Shown: piece by piece, positions 11,485 through 19,318 of the stretch
Layout of the letters: the number at the start of each line of letters is the position of its first letter
Position numbering within the stretch: position 1 is the first letter of the stretch
NCBI GenBank assembly: GCA_022360715.1
Contig: JAKSCG010000142.1
Span: forward strand, 1 to 51,190
DNA from: Halanaerobiales bacterium
Lineage (GTDB): Bacteria; Bacillota; Halanaerobiia; Halanaerobiales; DTU029
Length of the DNA stretch: 51,190 nucleotides
Reading direction: 5' to 3'
Made by a program: the position numbers and the translations under genes
The notes under the pieces: generated by a model
Databases searched by the model: none
What the model was told of the DNA's origin: nothing
What the model saw: only the letters and a program-made list of their open reading frames with translations

Positions 11485-12867
11485 TTATTGATGGATTGAT
11501 AACCCGAATATATCCTCTGCTGCTTCCATTACTGTTTCCGCCAAGGTAGGATGGGCATGGATAGTATCGGCCAGTTGTTCAGCAGTTAGCTTGTTTTTAA
11601 CCGCCAGAGTAATTTCGGCGATCAGGTCACTGGCATGGGCACCCATGATCTGGCCACCCAGGATTATACCCGATTCTCGCTCAACGATCAGATTAACCAT
11701 TCCTTCCTCTTCTCCCATGGCTAAAGCCTTACCACTTCCCCGGTAGGAAAATCTGCCGACTTCGACCTGATAACCTTGCTCCCGGGCAGTTTCTAAATTG
11801 ATACCGGTACTGGCCAGTTCAGGATTGGTAAAAATACAGTTAGGGACACTATGATAGTCCATGAGTTTAGGCCGTCCCATAATATTGGAAGCAGCCACAA
11901 TCCCCTGGGCAGAAGCTACATGGGCCAGTTGATATTTACCGGTAACATCACCGATCGCATAGACCCCTGGTAGATTAGTTTCCATCCGTTCATTCACTAC
12001 AATTGCTCCTTGCTTGTTCCTCTCGATACCCAGTTCCTCCAGCCCCAAATTATCAGTAACGATCTTACGCCCGATCGAAAGCAAGGCCTTTTCTGCTCCG
12101 ATCTTAGAATTATCATCCAGATAAGCGGTAATCCCCTCAGCACTGTGTTCAATCCGCTCAATCTTCAGTCCGGTTTTAATAATAATCCCTTTATTTTTAC
12201 TTAGAATCCTCTCCATTCTTCGGGCCATCGTCTTATCTTCGGTCGGTAAAATACGGGACCTGATATCGACCATCGTAACTTTACTCCCCAAACCGGCAAA
12301 GATACTGGCAAACTCGCAGCCGATCACACCGGCTCCTACGATTAACAGACTTTCCGGAATCCGGGATAAGGCCAATATTTCCCTGCTGGTCAAGACCTGT
12401 TTCCGATCATAGTTAAAAGATGGTAAGACCAGGGGAGATGAACCAGTAGCAATAATGATCTGAGCGGTTCTGAGCTCTTCACTGCCTTCGGTCGTTTTAA
12501 CCCGGACCAAGTCTTTACTAATAATTTTACCGATACCATGATAGTGTCTAATTTTATGTTTCTTCAAAAGGAAAGATATTCCCTGAACAAGCCTTTCAAC
12601 AATCAAATCCTTACGGGCCATCATCTGTTCAAAGTTTATTTGATAGTCGCTAATTTCAAGGCCGAAGGTAGCAGCTTCTTTGATTTTATCCAGTATTTCA
12701 ACTCCGGCAATTAGGGCTTTAGTCGGTATACAGCCCCAGTTTAAACAGGTCCCTCCTAAGCGTTCCTGCTCAACAACAGCCACTCGTCCCCCCAGTTGTG
12801 CCGCTCTTATTGCCGCTACATAACCCCCGGGTCCGGCCCCAATTACCACCAGATCATATTTTTCCAT
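11485..12867 (-). CDS. lpdA: Dihydrolipoyl dehydrogenase
   Basis: FAD enzyme that reoxidises dihydrolipoamide with NAD+, the E3 component of 2-oxoacid dehydrogenase or glycine cleavage systems. 460 residues. N-terminal FAD motif VIGAGPGG, redox-active disulfide GGTCLNWGCIPTK, NAD-binding GAGVIGCEFAS, central FAD segment YAIGDVTG, and the C-terminal catalytic His region HAHPTLAETV. The start is the ATG at 12867 behind GAGGTGG; the longer GTG frame begins inside that RBS. No E1, E2 or gcv gene lies nearby. It is the second gene of a two-gene operon with a small orphan. In this anaerobe with PFOR, glycine cleavage is the likelier partner (inference). Confidence 0.95.
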   Translation of the reverse strand: MEKYDLVVIGAGPGGYVAAIRAAQLGGRVAVVEQERLGGTCLNWGCIPTKALIAGVEILDKIKEAATFGLEISDYQINFEQMMARKDLIVERLVQGISFLLKKHKIRHYHGIGKIISKDLVRVKTTEGSEELRTAQIIIATGSSPLVLPSFNYDRKQVLTSREILALSRIPESLLIVGAGVIGCEFASIFAGLGSKVTMVDIRSRILPTEDKTMARRMERILSKNKGIIIKTGLKIERIEHSAEGITAYLDDNSKIGAEKALLSIGRKIVTDNLGLEELGIERNKQGAIVVNERMETNLPGVYAIGDVTGKYQLAHVASAQGIVAASNIMGRPKLMDYHSVPNCIFTNPELASTGINLETAREQGYQVEVGRFSYRGSGKALAMGEEEGMVNLIVERESGIILGGQIMGAHASDLIAEITLAVKNKLTAEQLADTIHAHPTLAETVMEAAEDIFGLSIHQ

Positions 12868-12887
12868 CCGGATATCCACCTCACAAT

Positions 12888-13157
12888 CTATTCATATAAC
12901 TCCCTTTTCAGGAGTAAAAGAACATCATCCGGCTCTTCAATTTCACCGTTAATATAATCATCAATCAAACTAAGATACTTTATTCTTTCGTAATCTTCCA
13001 GACCAAGGATCATTAAATTTGCTTTAATTAAATAATCAATATATTCCCGATAGATATTACATTCAAAGATTTCGCTTCTCATTTCATCGAGTACTTGCTG
13101 TTTAACGGCCATACTTAGTATTGTCATATTAATAATTTCAACAGCTCGCTCTGTCAT
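12888..13157 (-). CDS. Small hypothetical protein upstream of lpdA
   Basis: 89 residues, not recognised. Acidic and helix-rich with no signal peptide or membrane segment; it contains EYIDYLIKANLMILGLEDYER and ends DDVLLLLKRELYE. The start is the ATG at 13157 with AAGGTG six bases upstream; the GTG three codons earlier is part of that RBS. It shares a consensus promoter with lpdA and sits 20 bases ahead of it, so the two should be cotranscribed. A link to lipoyl enzymes or to the neighbouring XRE regulator is possible but unproven. Confidence 0.75.
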   Translation of the reverse strand: MTERAVEIINMTILSMAVKQQVLDEMRSEIFECNIYREYIDYLIKANLMILGLEDYERIKYLSLIDDYINGEIEEPDDVLLLLKRELYE

Positions 13158-13215
13158 CTTAATCACCTTAGTCTGCTTTTTTCCTGATCAGCTTGTAATC
13201 TCCTAATATAATCCT

Positions 13216-13243
13216 ATTATATAATATATATAAGTGATGTCAA
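13216..13243 (-). promoter_or_regulatory. Sigma-A promoter of the orphan-lpdA operon
   Basis: Perfect hexamers TTGACA (13243-13238) and TATAAT (13221-13216) with a 16-base spacer on the minus strand. Confidence 0.8.
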
Positions 13244-13259
13244 TATCTTTTGAGATATT
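13242..13259. promoter_or_regulatory. Palindromic operator candidate between divergent genes
   Basis: AATATCT TTTG AGATATT, 7-bp perfect arms. It touches the -35 box of the lpdA-operon promoter and lies about 110 bases upstream of the XRE gene. It may be a site for that XRE regulator. Confidence 0.35.
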
Positions 13260-13292
13260 TTTTCATATTTTTTGTAAAATTTTTATTATTTG

Positions 13293-13321
13293 TTTAATCT
13301 AGTTAATAATTATGCTATACT
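13293..13321 (+). promoter_or_regulatory. Predicted promoter of the XRE regulator
   Basis: -10 TATACT (13316-13321) with an extended TG at 13313-13314 and a weak -35 TTTAAT 17 bases upstream. Confidence 0.5.
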
Positions 13322-13370
13322 CTAATTAGGGATCAATACAATTATCTAGTTGAAAGGAGCATTAAGATTA

Positions 13371-13685
13371 ATGAAGGTTGGAGATAGGATTAAATTCTAC
13401 CGTAAGAAAAGGGGATTTAGCCAGTATAATCTATCCCAAGTTTCCGGAATAAGCCAATCATATCTTAGCTCCCTTGAAGCAAATGAAAAATCCCCGACAG
13501 TAAATACTTTAAAAAAAATTTGCCGGGCCCTTGGCATCTGTTTGGCCGAGTTTTTTTCCGAAGAGACTACCGCCCAGGTGCCAACTTTCTTGCAGCCGTT
13601 ACTGGAAGAAGCCCGCTACCTTACCGACAACCAGTGTGAAATCCTGGCCCAATTCCTTAGTGAAATCAGAAAAGCAAAGAATTAA
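13371..13685 (+). CDS. XRE-family transcriptional regulator (SinR-like)
   Basis: 104-residue DNA-binding protein. An N-terminal HTH_3 domain (about 1-62) shows the classical pattern: RIKFYRKKRGFSQYNLSQVSGISQSYLS then ANEKSPTVNTLKKICRALG. A short acidic helical tail (about 65-104) probably mediates dimerisation, as in SinR-type proteins. I choose the ATG at 13371, with AAAGGAG 11 bases upstream, over the TTG at 13350, which would place the RBS inside the gene. It is divergent from the orphan-lpdA operon and is one of only two confident plus-strand protein genes. Local autoregulation through the shared intergenic palindrome is plausible; a global role cannot be judged. Confidence 0.88.
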   Translation: MKVGDRIKFYRKKRGFSQYNLSQVSGISQSYLSSLEANEKSPTVNTLKKICRALGICLAEFFSEETTAQVPTFLQPLLEEARYLTDNQCEILAQFLSEIRKAKN

Positions 13686-13717
13686 AACCAGAGGCCAATC
13701 CAGCTCCTCTGGTTTTT
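13684..13717 (+). terminator. Terminator after the XRE gene
   Basis: 11-bp perfect stem AAAACCAGAGG / CCTCTGGTTTT followed by Ts. It also carries a T-run on the minus strand, so it can serve the convergent SASP gene. Confidence 0.85.
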
Positions 13718-13756
13718 AGGTCTTGTCTATGATCAGACATTAGTCCGGATTATAAA

Positions 13757-13969
13757 TTACCTACCTGCAAGTTGATTTTCATAGGCTTCAACCATTTTTC
13801 TGACCATATGACCACCAATAGCTCCGGTATCTCTAGTCGTGAATTCTCCCCAATATCCACTCTGGGGAACACCAATTCCTAATTCATTGGCAACCTCATA
13901 CTTAAACTTCTCCATTGCTTGAGCAGCTAAAGGATTAACCAGCGTATTGCTTTTTTGTCCAACTCCCAT
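13757..13969 (-). CDS. Alpha/beta-type small acid-soluble spore protein
   Basis: Spore-core DNA-binding protein that protects DNA in dormant spores and is degraded at germination. 70 residues, the usual length. Conserved features: the first helix with the GPR protease site (KYEVANELGI, cleavage expected within EVANE) and the second helix DTGAIGGHMVRKMVEAYE. It carries a slightly longer central segment (PQSGYWGEFTTR) than the Bacillus proteins. The start is the ATG at 13969 with GAGGAGG eight bases upstream; a GTG inside the RBS gives a false longer frame. A sigma-G-like promoter lies upstream. It shows that the organism sporulates or descends from spore formers. Confidence 0.93.
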   Translation of the reverse strand: MGVGQKSNTLVNPLAAQAMEKFKYEVANELGIGVPQSGYWGEFTTRDTGAIGGHMVRKMVEAYENQLAGR

Positions 13970-13995
13970 TCTTTTCACCTCCTCTCTTCTTATCT

Positions 13996-14025
13996 TAGTA
14001 TTTGATCAAGCAATCTTTATATACT
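13996..14025 (-). promoter_or_regulatory. Sigma-G-like promoter of the SASP gene
   Basis: Minus-strand -10-like AATACTA (14002-13996; sigma-G consensus CATACTA) and -35-like AGTATA (14025-14020) with a 17-base spacer, placed correctly for a forespore gene. Confidence 0.45.
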
Positions 14026-14060
14026 AGCATATATTGGTTGGATTAACGGTAATCAGCTGC

Positions 14061-14093
14061 AAAAAATAAAGACAGGTTGCTTATCCTGTCTTT
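14061..14093 (-). terminator. Terminator of the OsmC gene
   Basis: 9-bp perfect stem AAAGACAGG / CCTGTCTTT with an 8-base loop, followed on the minus strand by ATTTTTT. Confidence 0.85.
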
Positions 14094-14108
14094 GTAAAAA
14101 AGTTCGTT

Positions 14109-14552
14109 TTAAATCGTCTTTTTAACGGAAATTCTGACCGGGGTTGCATTAGAAAAATTATCACTGACCGGACATCTTGCTTCTACTATTTCCAACCATT
14201 GATTTAGGGTGTCCTGGTCAGCATCAGTCTCCGGTCGTAATTCAACCCTGATCTCTTTATAACCGGCCCGTTCTTGCTCACTCTTACCGGCAAATTTCGC
14301 GGGATTAAGATTACCCTCTAAGGCCAGCTCCAGGCCCCGCAGTTGAAACCCCATTTCCCGGGCCACCAAATGACCAACTACGTTTAAACAACCGGCCAGC
14401 GCAGCCAGCATATATTCAACCGGAGTAGCCCCCTGGTCAGTTCCGCCTAAGCTTTCCGGCTCATCAACGATCAGTTGAAAACCCCGGGTTGCTACTACTG
14501 TTTTGGTGGCATTTTCGCTTTTTGCACTAACCTTAAATGTTAAATCTGCCAT
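14109..14552 (-). CDS. OsmC/Ohr-family peroxide reductase
   Basis: Thiol-dependent hydroperoxide reductase. 147 residues, normal for the family, with the two redox cysteines C55 (ALAGCLN) and C127 (ARCPVSDN) and the typical ATPVEYMLAALAGC helix. AGGAGTGATC precedes the ATG. It is monocistronic, with its own terminator and a shared upstream gap with the divergent Fe-ADH. It probably protects an anaerobe against organic hydroperoxides; substrate preference cannot be read from sequence. YhfA/OsmC-like rather than Ohr proper, because the Ohr motif around the first Cys is not clear. Confidence 0.9.
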   Translation of the reverse strand: MADLTFKVSAKSENATKTVVATRGFQLIVDEPESLGGTDQGATPVEYMLAALAGCLNVVGHLVAREMGFQLRGLELALEGNLNPAKFAGKSEQERAGYKEIRVELRPETDADQDTLNQWLEIVEARCPVSDNFSNATPVRISVKKTI

Positions 14553-14672
14553 TACAGATCACTCCTTTTGTTGTTATTAACATCCTGTTATCTTTAATAT
14601 GTTCGTTCAACGATTACTTAATTCCTTTTTAATTTAGGATTTTTATTTGATAAAAAAAGACTAAAGTTTTAA

Positions 14673-14700
14673 TTGGCCGTATTTTATGCTAAAATATAAT
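14673..14700 (+). promoter_or_regulatory. Predicted promoter of the Fe-ADH gene
   Basis: -35 TTGGCC, 16-base spacer, -10 TATAAT, 28 bases ahead of the GTG start. Confidence 0.55.
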
Positions 14701-14728
14701 TACTTTAAGCCGAGAGAGGAGAATTAAC

Positions 14729-15928
14729 GTGATCACTTCCTTTACCTTTGCCGCCACTCCGCGGATTTTATTCGGAACCGGCAGCTTCAATAAACTACCC
14801 GGGCTAATTTCCGACTATGGAAAGCGGGTCTTACTGGTTACCGGCGGAGCTTCTTTCCGTAATTCCAGTCAATATCGTCGGTTGATTAATCAACTGGAAG
14901 AAAAGGCCCTCCCTTACTTTAAGGTCGGGGTTACTACTGAACCATCTCCTGAGCTAATCGATCAGACAGTTAATATTTTTATGGAAGAAAAAATTGAACT
15001 GGTCGTTGCGATTGGCGGCGGGAGTGTAATTGATGCCGGTAAAGCCATCTCAGCAATGTTGCCGCTAAGGGAATCAGTACTGACATACATCGAAGGAGTT
15101 GGTGCCGGAAAGATTCATCCGGGAGAAAAGCTGCCCTTCATAGCTGTTCCCACTACTTCCGGTACGGGGAGTGAAGCAACCAATAATGCTGTTTTAAGTC
15201 GCATTGGAAAAAAAGGCTTTAAAAAGTCGCTCCGTCACGATCACTTTATACCGAATATTGCCCTGCTCGATCCCCGGCTCACTTTATCCTGCCCAGCGGG
15301 GATTACTGCCACCAGCGGTCTTGATGCCTTTGTCCAGCTACTGGAAGCATATACCTCGACCAATGCTTCAGCAATGACCGATAGTCTTATTTTAGATGCC
15401 ATCCAGATAGCTAATAAGTGTCTGATCCCGGCCTGTACGGACCAGTCACAAAATATTAACGTCCGGGCCGGGATGGCCTATGCCTCGTTGATCTCTGGGA
15501 TCGCCCTAACTAATGCCGGATTGGGCGTAATCCACGGCCTAGCCTCTCCACTCGGGGGTTACTTGAAAATACCCCATGGTGTAGTCTGTGGGACTCTGCT
15601 AGCCGAAGTGGTAAAAACCAATGTTAATTCATTACTTGCCACTGAAAATCCCGATAATCCTTATTTGCAAAAATACGCCCGCTTGGGCGGACTCCTGGTG
15701 CTGGGGCAAACTAATCCGGAACTAAATAATAAGACAATCAAAAGTTACTGTCAGCTCTTGGTTCAGCAGCTTGAAAATTGGCTCAAACTGCTGAAAATCC
15801 CCCGTTTAAGTCAATATGGAGCAACCGAAAAAGACCTGCCTAAAATTATTGAAAAAACCGGTCAGAAAAACAATCCGGTAGAATTAAGCGCTGACCAACT
15901 GACCCAGATCTTAAAAAACAGATTATAA
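14729..15928 (+). CDS. Iron-containing (group III) alcohol dehydrogenase
   Basis: NAD(P)-dependent alcohol/aldehyde oxidoreductase of the Fe-ADH family. 399 residues. N-terminal nucleotide-binding domain with GGGSVID (97-103) and PTTSGTGSEAT (141-151); C-terminal helical metal domain with D199, H269 (GVIHGLASP) and H283 (IPHG). The usual third His ligand of the GMDALxHAIE motif is Gln here (Q203 in GLDAFVQLLEAY), which is known in some subfamilies and may alter metal choice. GTG start at 14729 with GAGAGGAG upstream. It stands alone on the plus strand, convergent with the LacI-regulated oxidoreductase operon. Substrate unknown; 1,3-propanediol, lactaldehyde and general aldehyde reduction are all possible. 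Confidence 0.9.
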   Translation: MITSFTFAATPRILFGTGSFNKLPGLISDYGKRVLLVTGGASFRNSSQYRRLINQLEEKALPYFKVGVTTEPSPELIDQTVNIFMEEKIELVVAIGGGSVIDAGKAISAMLPLRESVLTYIEGVGAGKIHPGEKLPFIAVPTTSGTGSEATNNAVLSRIGKKGFKKSLRHDHFIPNIALLDPRLTLSCPAGITATSGLDAFVQLLEAYTSTNASAMTDSLILDAIQIANKCLIPACTDQSQNINVRAGMAYASLISGIALTNAGLGVIHGLASPLGGYLKIPHGVVCGTLLAEVVKTNVNSLLATENPDNPYLQKYARLGGLLVLGQTNPELNNKTIKSYCQLLVQQLENWLKLLKIPRLSQYGATEKDLPKIIEKTGQKNNPVELSADQLTQILKNRL

Positions 15929-15956
15929 TATTCCTTTTACACCGTATTTTAGTCCT

Positions 15957-17948
15957 TCAAATTATAATTTTTCCGGCCAGATAATCCTTCCAGATCACTT
16001 CAAACCAGTTATCCTCCGCGGGGAGAGGTGTAACCTGTTTCCACCGGAACCGGCAATTACCCTTCTGATATAATACCTGTTGAATCATTTGTTGCAATTT
16101 ACCGTCATCAAGGGTAAAGCGAAATTCCTCGGAAAGACCTGTTGCTGCTAAAACCCCGTTTTGATCATATACCAGATAAGAACCACGGCTTCTCCCACCC
16201 TGTTCAATATAATCAACAATTGCTGATAGATAAAGATACTGGGTAAGCAGCAAATCGTAATTCTGAAAGGCATAACCCAACTCCTCAATCGAAGTTAAGC
16301 TTACTTGTTCCTGCAAAGTCTCCAATTGTTTCCGGGCCTGCTCAACACCTACTCGAGCCGATTTAATTGAGCGGATATGAGCCCCGCGCCGGGTCATTCG
16401 CTCGCCAATCTCCTGACGAATTTTCTGGAGATTGCCCTGGCCTTTGATCTGATTAATAAAGAGCTGGCCCAATGCTAACTTTTCCTCAATTTTATTCCGG
16501 GCCATCGCTTGAAAAATATTAATACCTAAGGGCGCTTCCTGATAGCGGGCGGCAATATACTGAGCTGCTCTGGTACTGCCGACCTGACCGGAATTGAGGG
16601 CACTTCCCCCCGGTCGATAGACACCATGTGTTCCATTGACTTCCCCGACCGGAAAAAAGTGTTTGAGGTTACTCTCCCACCAGATATCACCTTGTAAACC
16701 CCCATTATTATGTTGCGCACAGACAGCAATTTCCAGATGCTCTTTTTTTAAATCCATCCCTTTACTTTGAAAGAGATCAACCGCCGGGCGATTCATCTTG
16801 CTCAGTCGGTCAATCGGTGTTCCCAACAGAACCCGGGATTTTTTCAGATATTGATAGCTTTCTTGACCCAGCAGCGAGAAATCTAATTGACCGTTTTTGA
16901 CAGCACAGACCGGGTTTTTAGTATAATCCAACCAGACCCGCCGACCTTTAAGTACTGTTTCATTATAAACTAGTAGATCGATCAAGGAAGACCCCTCATT
17001 TTCGAGCTTCCGCGGATCAAACGGCCATTGATAGCCCTTTAAAAAAACAGCATCCAACATCTTTCCGGGATTACTAAAATAATCAGTCAGGAACTCCCTT
17101 TGTTCACTACCATCTTTCCTGGTCGATATGTAGCGGGGTAAGACCTGTTGATAAGACCCGGAAAGATTCCAGCGATAGTCAATAGCAGCAATCCCATACT
17201 GGGATTCGGTTAGATTCTTCCCGCTAACCCCTGCTTCCAGGGCCAGGCCGATCGCTCCGGTCTGACTTTCCGGATAAACAGAAGTCTGATATATCCCGGC
17301 CGGTCCACCGGTAGCATAAATAATATTGGTACAATTAAAAGCAGCATATCGCCGGTCAGGATCGCTCAAATTGTTTAAATTAAGGGCCAGTAAACCGATA
17401 CTTCTCTTTTGTTCCGGGTCGGTCAGGATAGCAATAACCTGGTAGCGATCAAAGACCTTAATCCCTTGCCGCCGGACCTCTTCCTCCAACTTTTCGGTCA
17501 TATATTGGGAAGTCAAGGGACCGGCCGAACTGGCTCTTTGCCCGGGATCATGGTCAGTTTTATAACCCTGATATTCACCAAAACGATTATGGGGAAAGGG
17601 AACTCCGATTTCGACCAGGTGGTAAAAAGCCCGGGTTGACAGCGCCGCTTCCACCAACGCAATATCTCCGTCCATACTTCCACCGTCAAACAATGTTCGG
17701 GCCATCATATCAACAGAATCTGACTCTCTTCCGGCCTGGCTCAGCTTATAATAAGTCTGTTTATCAGAACCGGTGTTTCGGGAAGTACCCATCTTCAGTC
17801 CTTCCGTCACGATGGCCAAATCATTTTGCCCAAAGGTGTAAAGTCGAGCTGCCGCATTTAATCCGGCCGCCCCGGAGCCAATAATGACCGTATTTAAAGA
17901 ATATACCTTTATTTTCAGACCATTAATCGTCAGTATTTCTCTCTCCAT
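15957..17948 (-). CDS. FAD-dependent oxidoreductase, FrdA/SdhA/NadB superfamily
   Basis: 663 residues. N-terminal FAD-binding fold TVIIGSGAAGLNAAARL (about 20-36), a capping domain, a second FAD segment with IYATGGPAGIY, the superfamily HNNGG motif (CAQHNNGGLQGD) and a C-terminal FAD site (FFPVGEVNGTHGVYRPGGSALNSGQ). The helical C-terminal domain resembles that of fumarate reductase flavoproteins. The canonical fumarate-reductase catalytic segment is not recognisable, so the substrate is probably not fumarate. There is no signal peptide, haem domain or frdBC partner. It sits 10 bases after the OYE-like gene, so it is likely translated with it. It is the last gene of the LacI-headed operon; the product may serve as redox partner of the OYE protein (inference). 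Confidence 0.8.
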   Translation of the reverse strand: MEREILTINGLKIKVYSLNTVIIGSGAAGLNAAARLYTFGQNDLAIVTEGLKMGTSRNTGSDKQTYYKLSQAGRESDSVDMMARTLFDGGSMDGDIALVEAALSTRAFYHLVEIGVPFPHNRFGEYQGYKTDHDPGQRASSAGPLTSQYMTEKLEEEVRRQGIKVFDRYQVIAILTDPEQKRSIGLLALNLNNLSDPDRRYAAFNCTNIIYATGGPAGIYQTSVYPESQTGAIGLALEAGVSGKNLTESQYGIAAIDYRWNLSGSYQQVLPRYISTRKDGSEQREFLTDYFSNPGKMLDAVFLKGYQWPFDPRKLENEGSSLIDLLVYNETVLKGRRVWLDYTKNPVCAVKNGQLDFSLLGQESYQYLKKSRVLLGTPIDRLSKMNRPAVDLFQSKGMDLKKEHLEIAVCAQHNNGGLQGDIWWESNLKHFFPVGEVNGTHGVYRPGGSALNSGQVGSTRAAQYIAARYQEAPLGINIFQAMARNKIEEKLALGQLFINQIKGQGNLQKIRQEIGERMTRRGAHIRSIKSARVGVEQARKQLETLQEQVSLTSIEELGYAFQNYDLLLTQYLYLSAIVDYIEQGGRSRGSYLVYDQNGVLAATGLSEEFRFTLDDGKLQQMIQQVLYQKGNCRFRWKQVTPLPAEDNWFEVIWKDYLAGKIII

Positions 17949-17958
17949 CTCTATCCCC

Positions 17959-19281
17959 CTAGCCGCGTTCCTCCAGTAATTCCTGATAAAACTTTAAATA
18001 TATAGCCGGATCTCGAACCACACAACCGGTATTTTTTTGGGCTGCCTTCAACTCGGTACATTTGCTACAGGTTATACAAACCCGCTTCGCCTTTAACCCA
18101 CGATTAAACAATATATCATCGGCAAAATCAGGATAGGCGAACGCTTCCCGGCCAAAGCCAATTATTTTGGCCCAGCCTGCCCGGAGGACTCCGGCCGCGA
18201 TATAGGGCGAAAACTCCCTCAACCAGCTATAACCGGTTCCCACTACAATACTATCTTTGATCTCTCCCTGGATAACTCGGGCCAGATTAAGCAGTCTGTT
18301 GACACCAAACAAGGGATGTTCTGGGGCCGGGTATCCGTATACCCCCGGTTGATCATAAGGCCGACTAAGGTGGGGCTTTAAGTATGGAGTACTGGCCGTA
18401 ACATTAAATATGGTAACACCCAGTTGGGCAAGTTCTTGCACCAATCTCTTCGGTTCGGTCCAATCAATTCCACCATTCCGGTCAGTACCCCAACCATAAG
18501 GGAATTCTATTCCATCGAAGATATTTAATCTAATCGCCAGGTCAATCTTAACCTCTGCTTTAATTTGTCTGAACACATTTTTGATAAAACGGGTCCGGTT
18601 AAGATAATCTCCCCCGTACTTGCCGTCTCTGGTATGGGCCGCTAACATTTCCGACAGGAAATAACCGTGACAGCTCTTTAGATCAATCGCATCAAACCCG
18701 GCTGCTTTGGCCAAACGGGCCGCCTCGACATAATCACCTTCCAATTCCTCCAGTTCCCGATCTGTGATCAGGGGATGATCTCCTCTTACCCCGGCAGCCT
18801 GATCCAGGGTGTTTTCGTTAAATAAAATTGTTTTATTCTGACCAAATCTCCCGGAATGAGTAAGCTGCAAAACGAGATAAGGCCGGAAATCAGTCTCCTT
18901 TTTTTTAGCCCTTTCCCTAATTAAATCGGTTAAATCGGCGAATAAATGATAATTATCTCGGTGCAGGAAGAGTTGCTGATTATTTGCTCTACCCCGCTGA
19001 TTAACCGCCACTGCCTCCAACCAGATTAATCCTGCTCCTCCCTCCGCATACCTTAGATATCTTCGCTCGGTTAACTGACCGGGTGAGCCGTCTTCCCGGG
19101 AATCACAGCCTTCCATCGGATGAACGGCCAAGCGGTTCGGGATGACTACCCCATTAGACAAAACAATTTGCTCGGCCAGGACATCCAGGTCAGTACTGAC
19201 CGGTATTGCTAAATCCAAAGCCTTGATCTCTTTTTCTAACTCCTGAATAGAGTTATAGTTAAATCTATAGATATTTTTCAT
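17959..19281 (-). CDS. NADH:flavin oxidoreductase (OYE family) with a 4Fe-4S motif
   Basis: 440-residue FMN TIM-barrel enzyme. The substrate-site motif is SCHGYFLSEMLA with the following RDGKYGGDYLNRTRF, as in 2,4-dienoyl-CoA reductase-type OYEs. The phosphate-binding end reads VVGTGYSWL and KIIGFGREAFAYPDFA. The C-terminus holds C-x2-C-x2-C-x11-C (starting CITCSKC), a 4Fe-4S site typical of the long two-domain enzymes. Here, however, the 200-plus-residue FAD/NAD(P) domain is absent and the protein stops just after the cluster. RBS GGGGAAGG ahead of the ATG. The flavoprotein encoded next door may supply electrons (inference). Confidence 0.85.
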   Translation of the reverse strand: MKNIYRFNYNSIQELEKEIKALDLAIPVSTDLDVLAEQIVLSNGVVIPNRLAVHPMEGCDSREDGSPGQLTERRYLRYAEGGAGLIWLEAVAVNQRGRANNQQLFLHRDNYHLFADLTDLIRERAKKKETDFRPYLVLQLTHSGRFGQNKTILFNENTLDQAAGVRGDHPLITDRELEELEGDYVEAARLAKAAGFDAIDLKSCHGYFLSEMLAAHTRDGKYGGDYLNRTRFIKNVFRQIKAEVKIDLAIRLNIFDGIEFPYGWGTDRNGGIDWTEPKRLVQELAQLGVTIFNVTASTPYLKPHLSRPYDQPGVYGYPAPEHPLFGVNRLLNLARVIQGEIKDSIVVGTGYSWLREFSPYIAAGVLRAGWAKIIGFGREAFAYPDFADDILFNRGLKAKRVCITCSKCTELKAAQKNTGCVVRDPAIYLKFYQELLEERG

Positions 19282-19318
19282 CTCAACCCTTCCCCTCTAA
19301 CCATCTCCGGCCGGGCAT

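Noticed and set aside
15929..15956. Possible terminator between the convergent Fe-ADH and FAD oxidoreductase genes
   Set aside because: No stable stem found in the short AT-rich gap.
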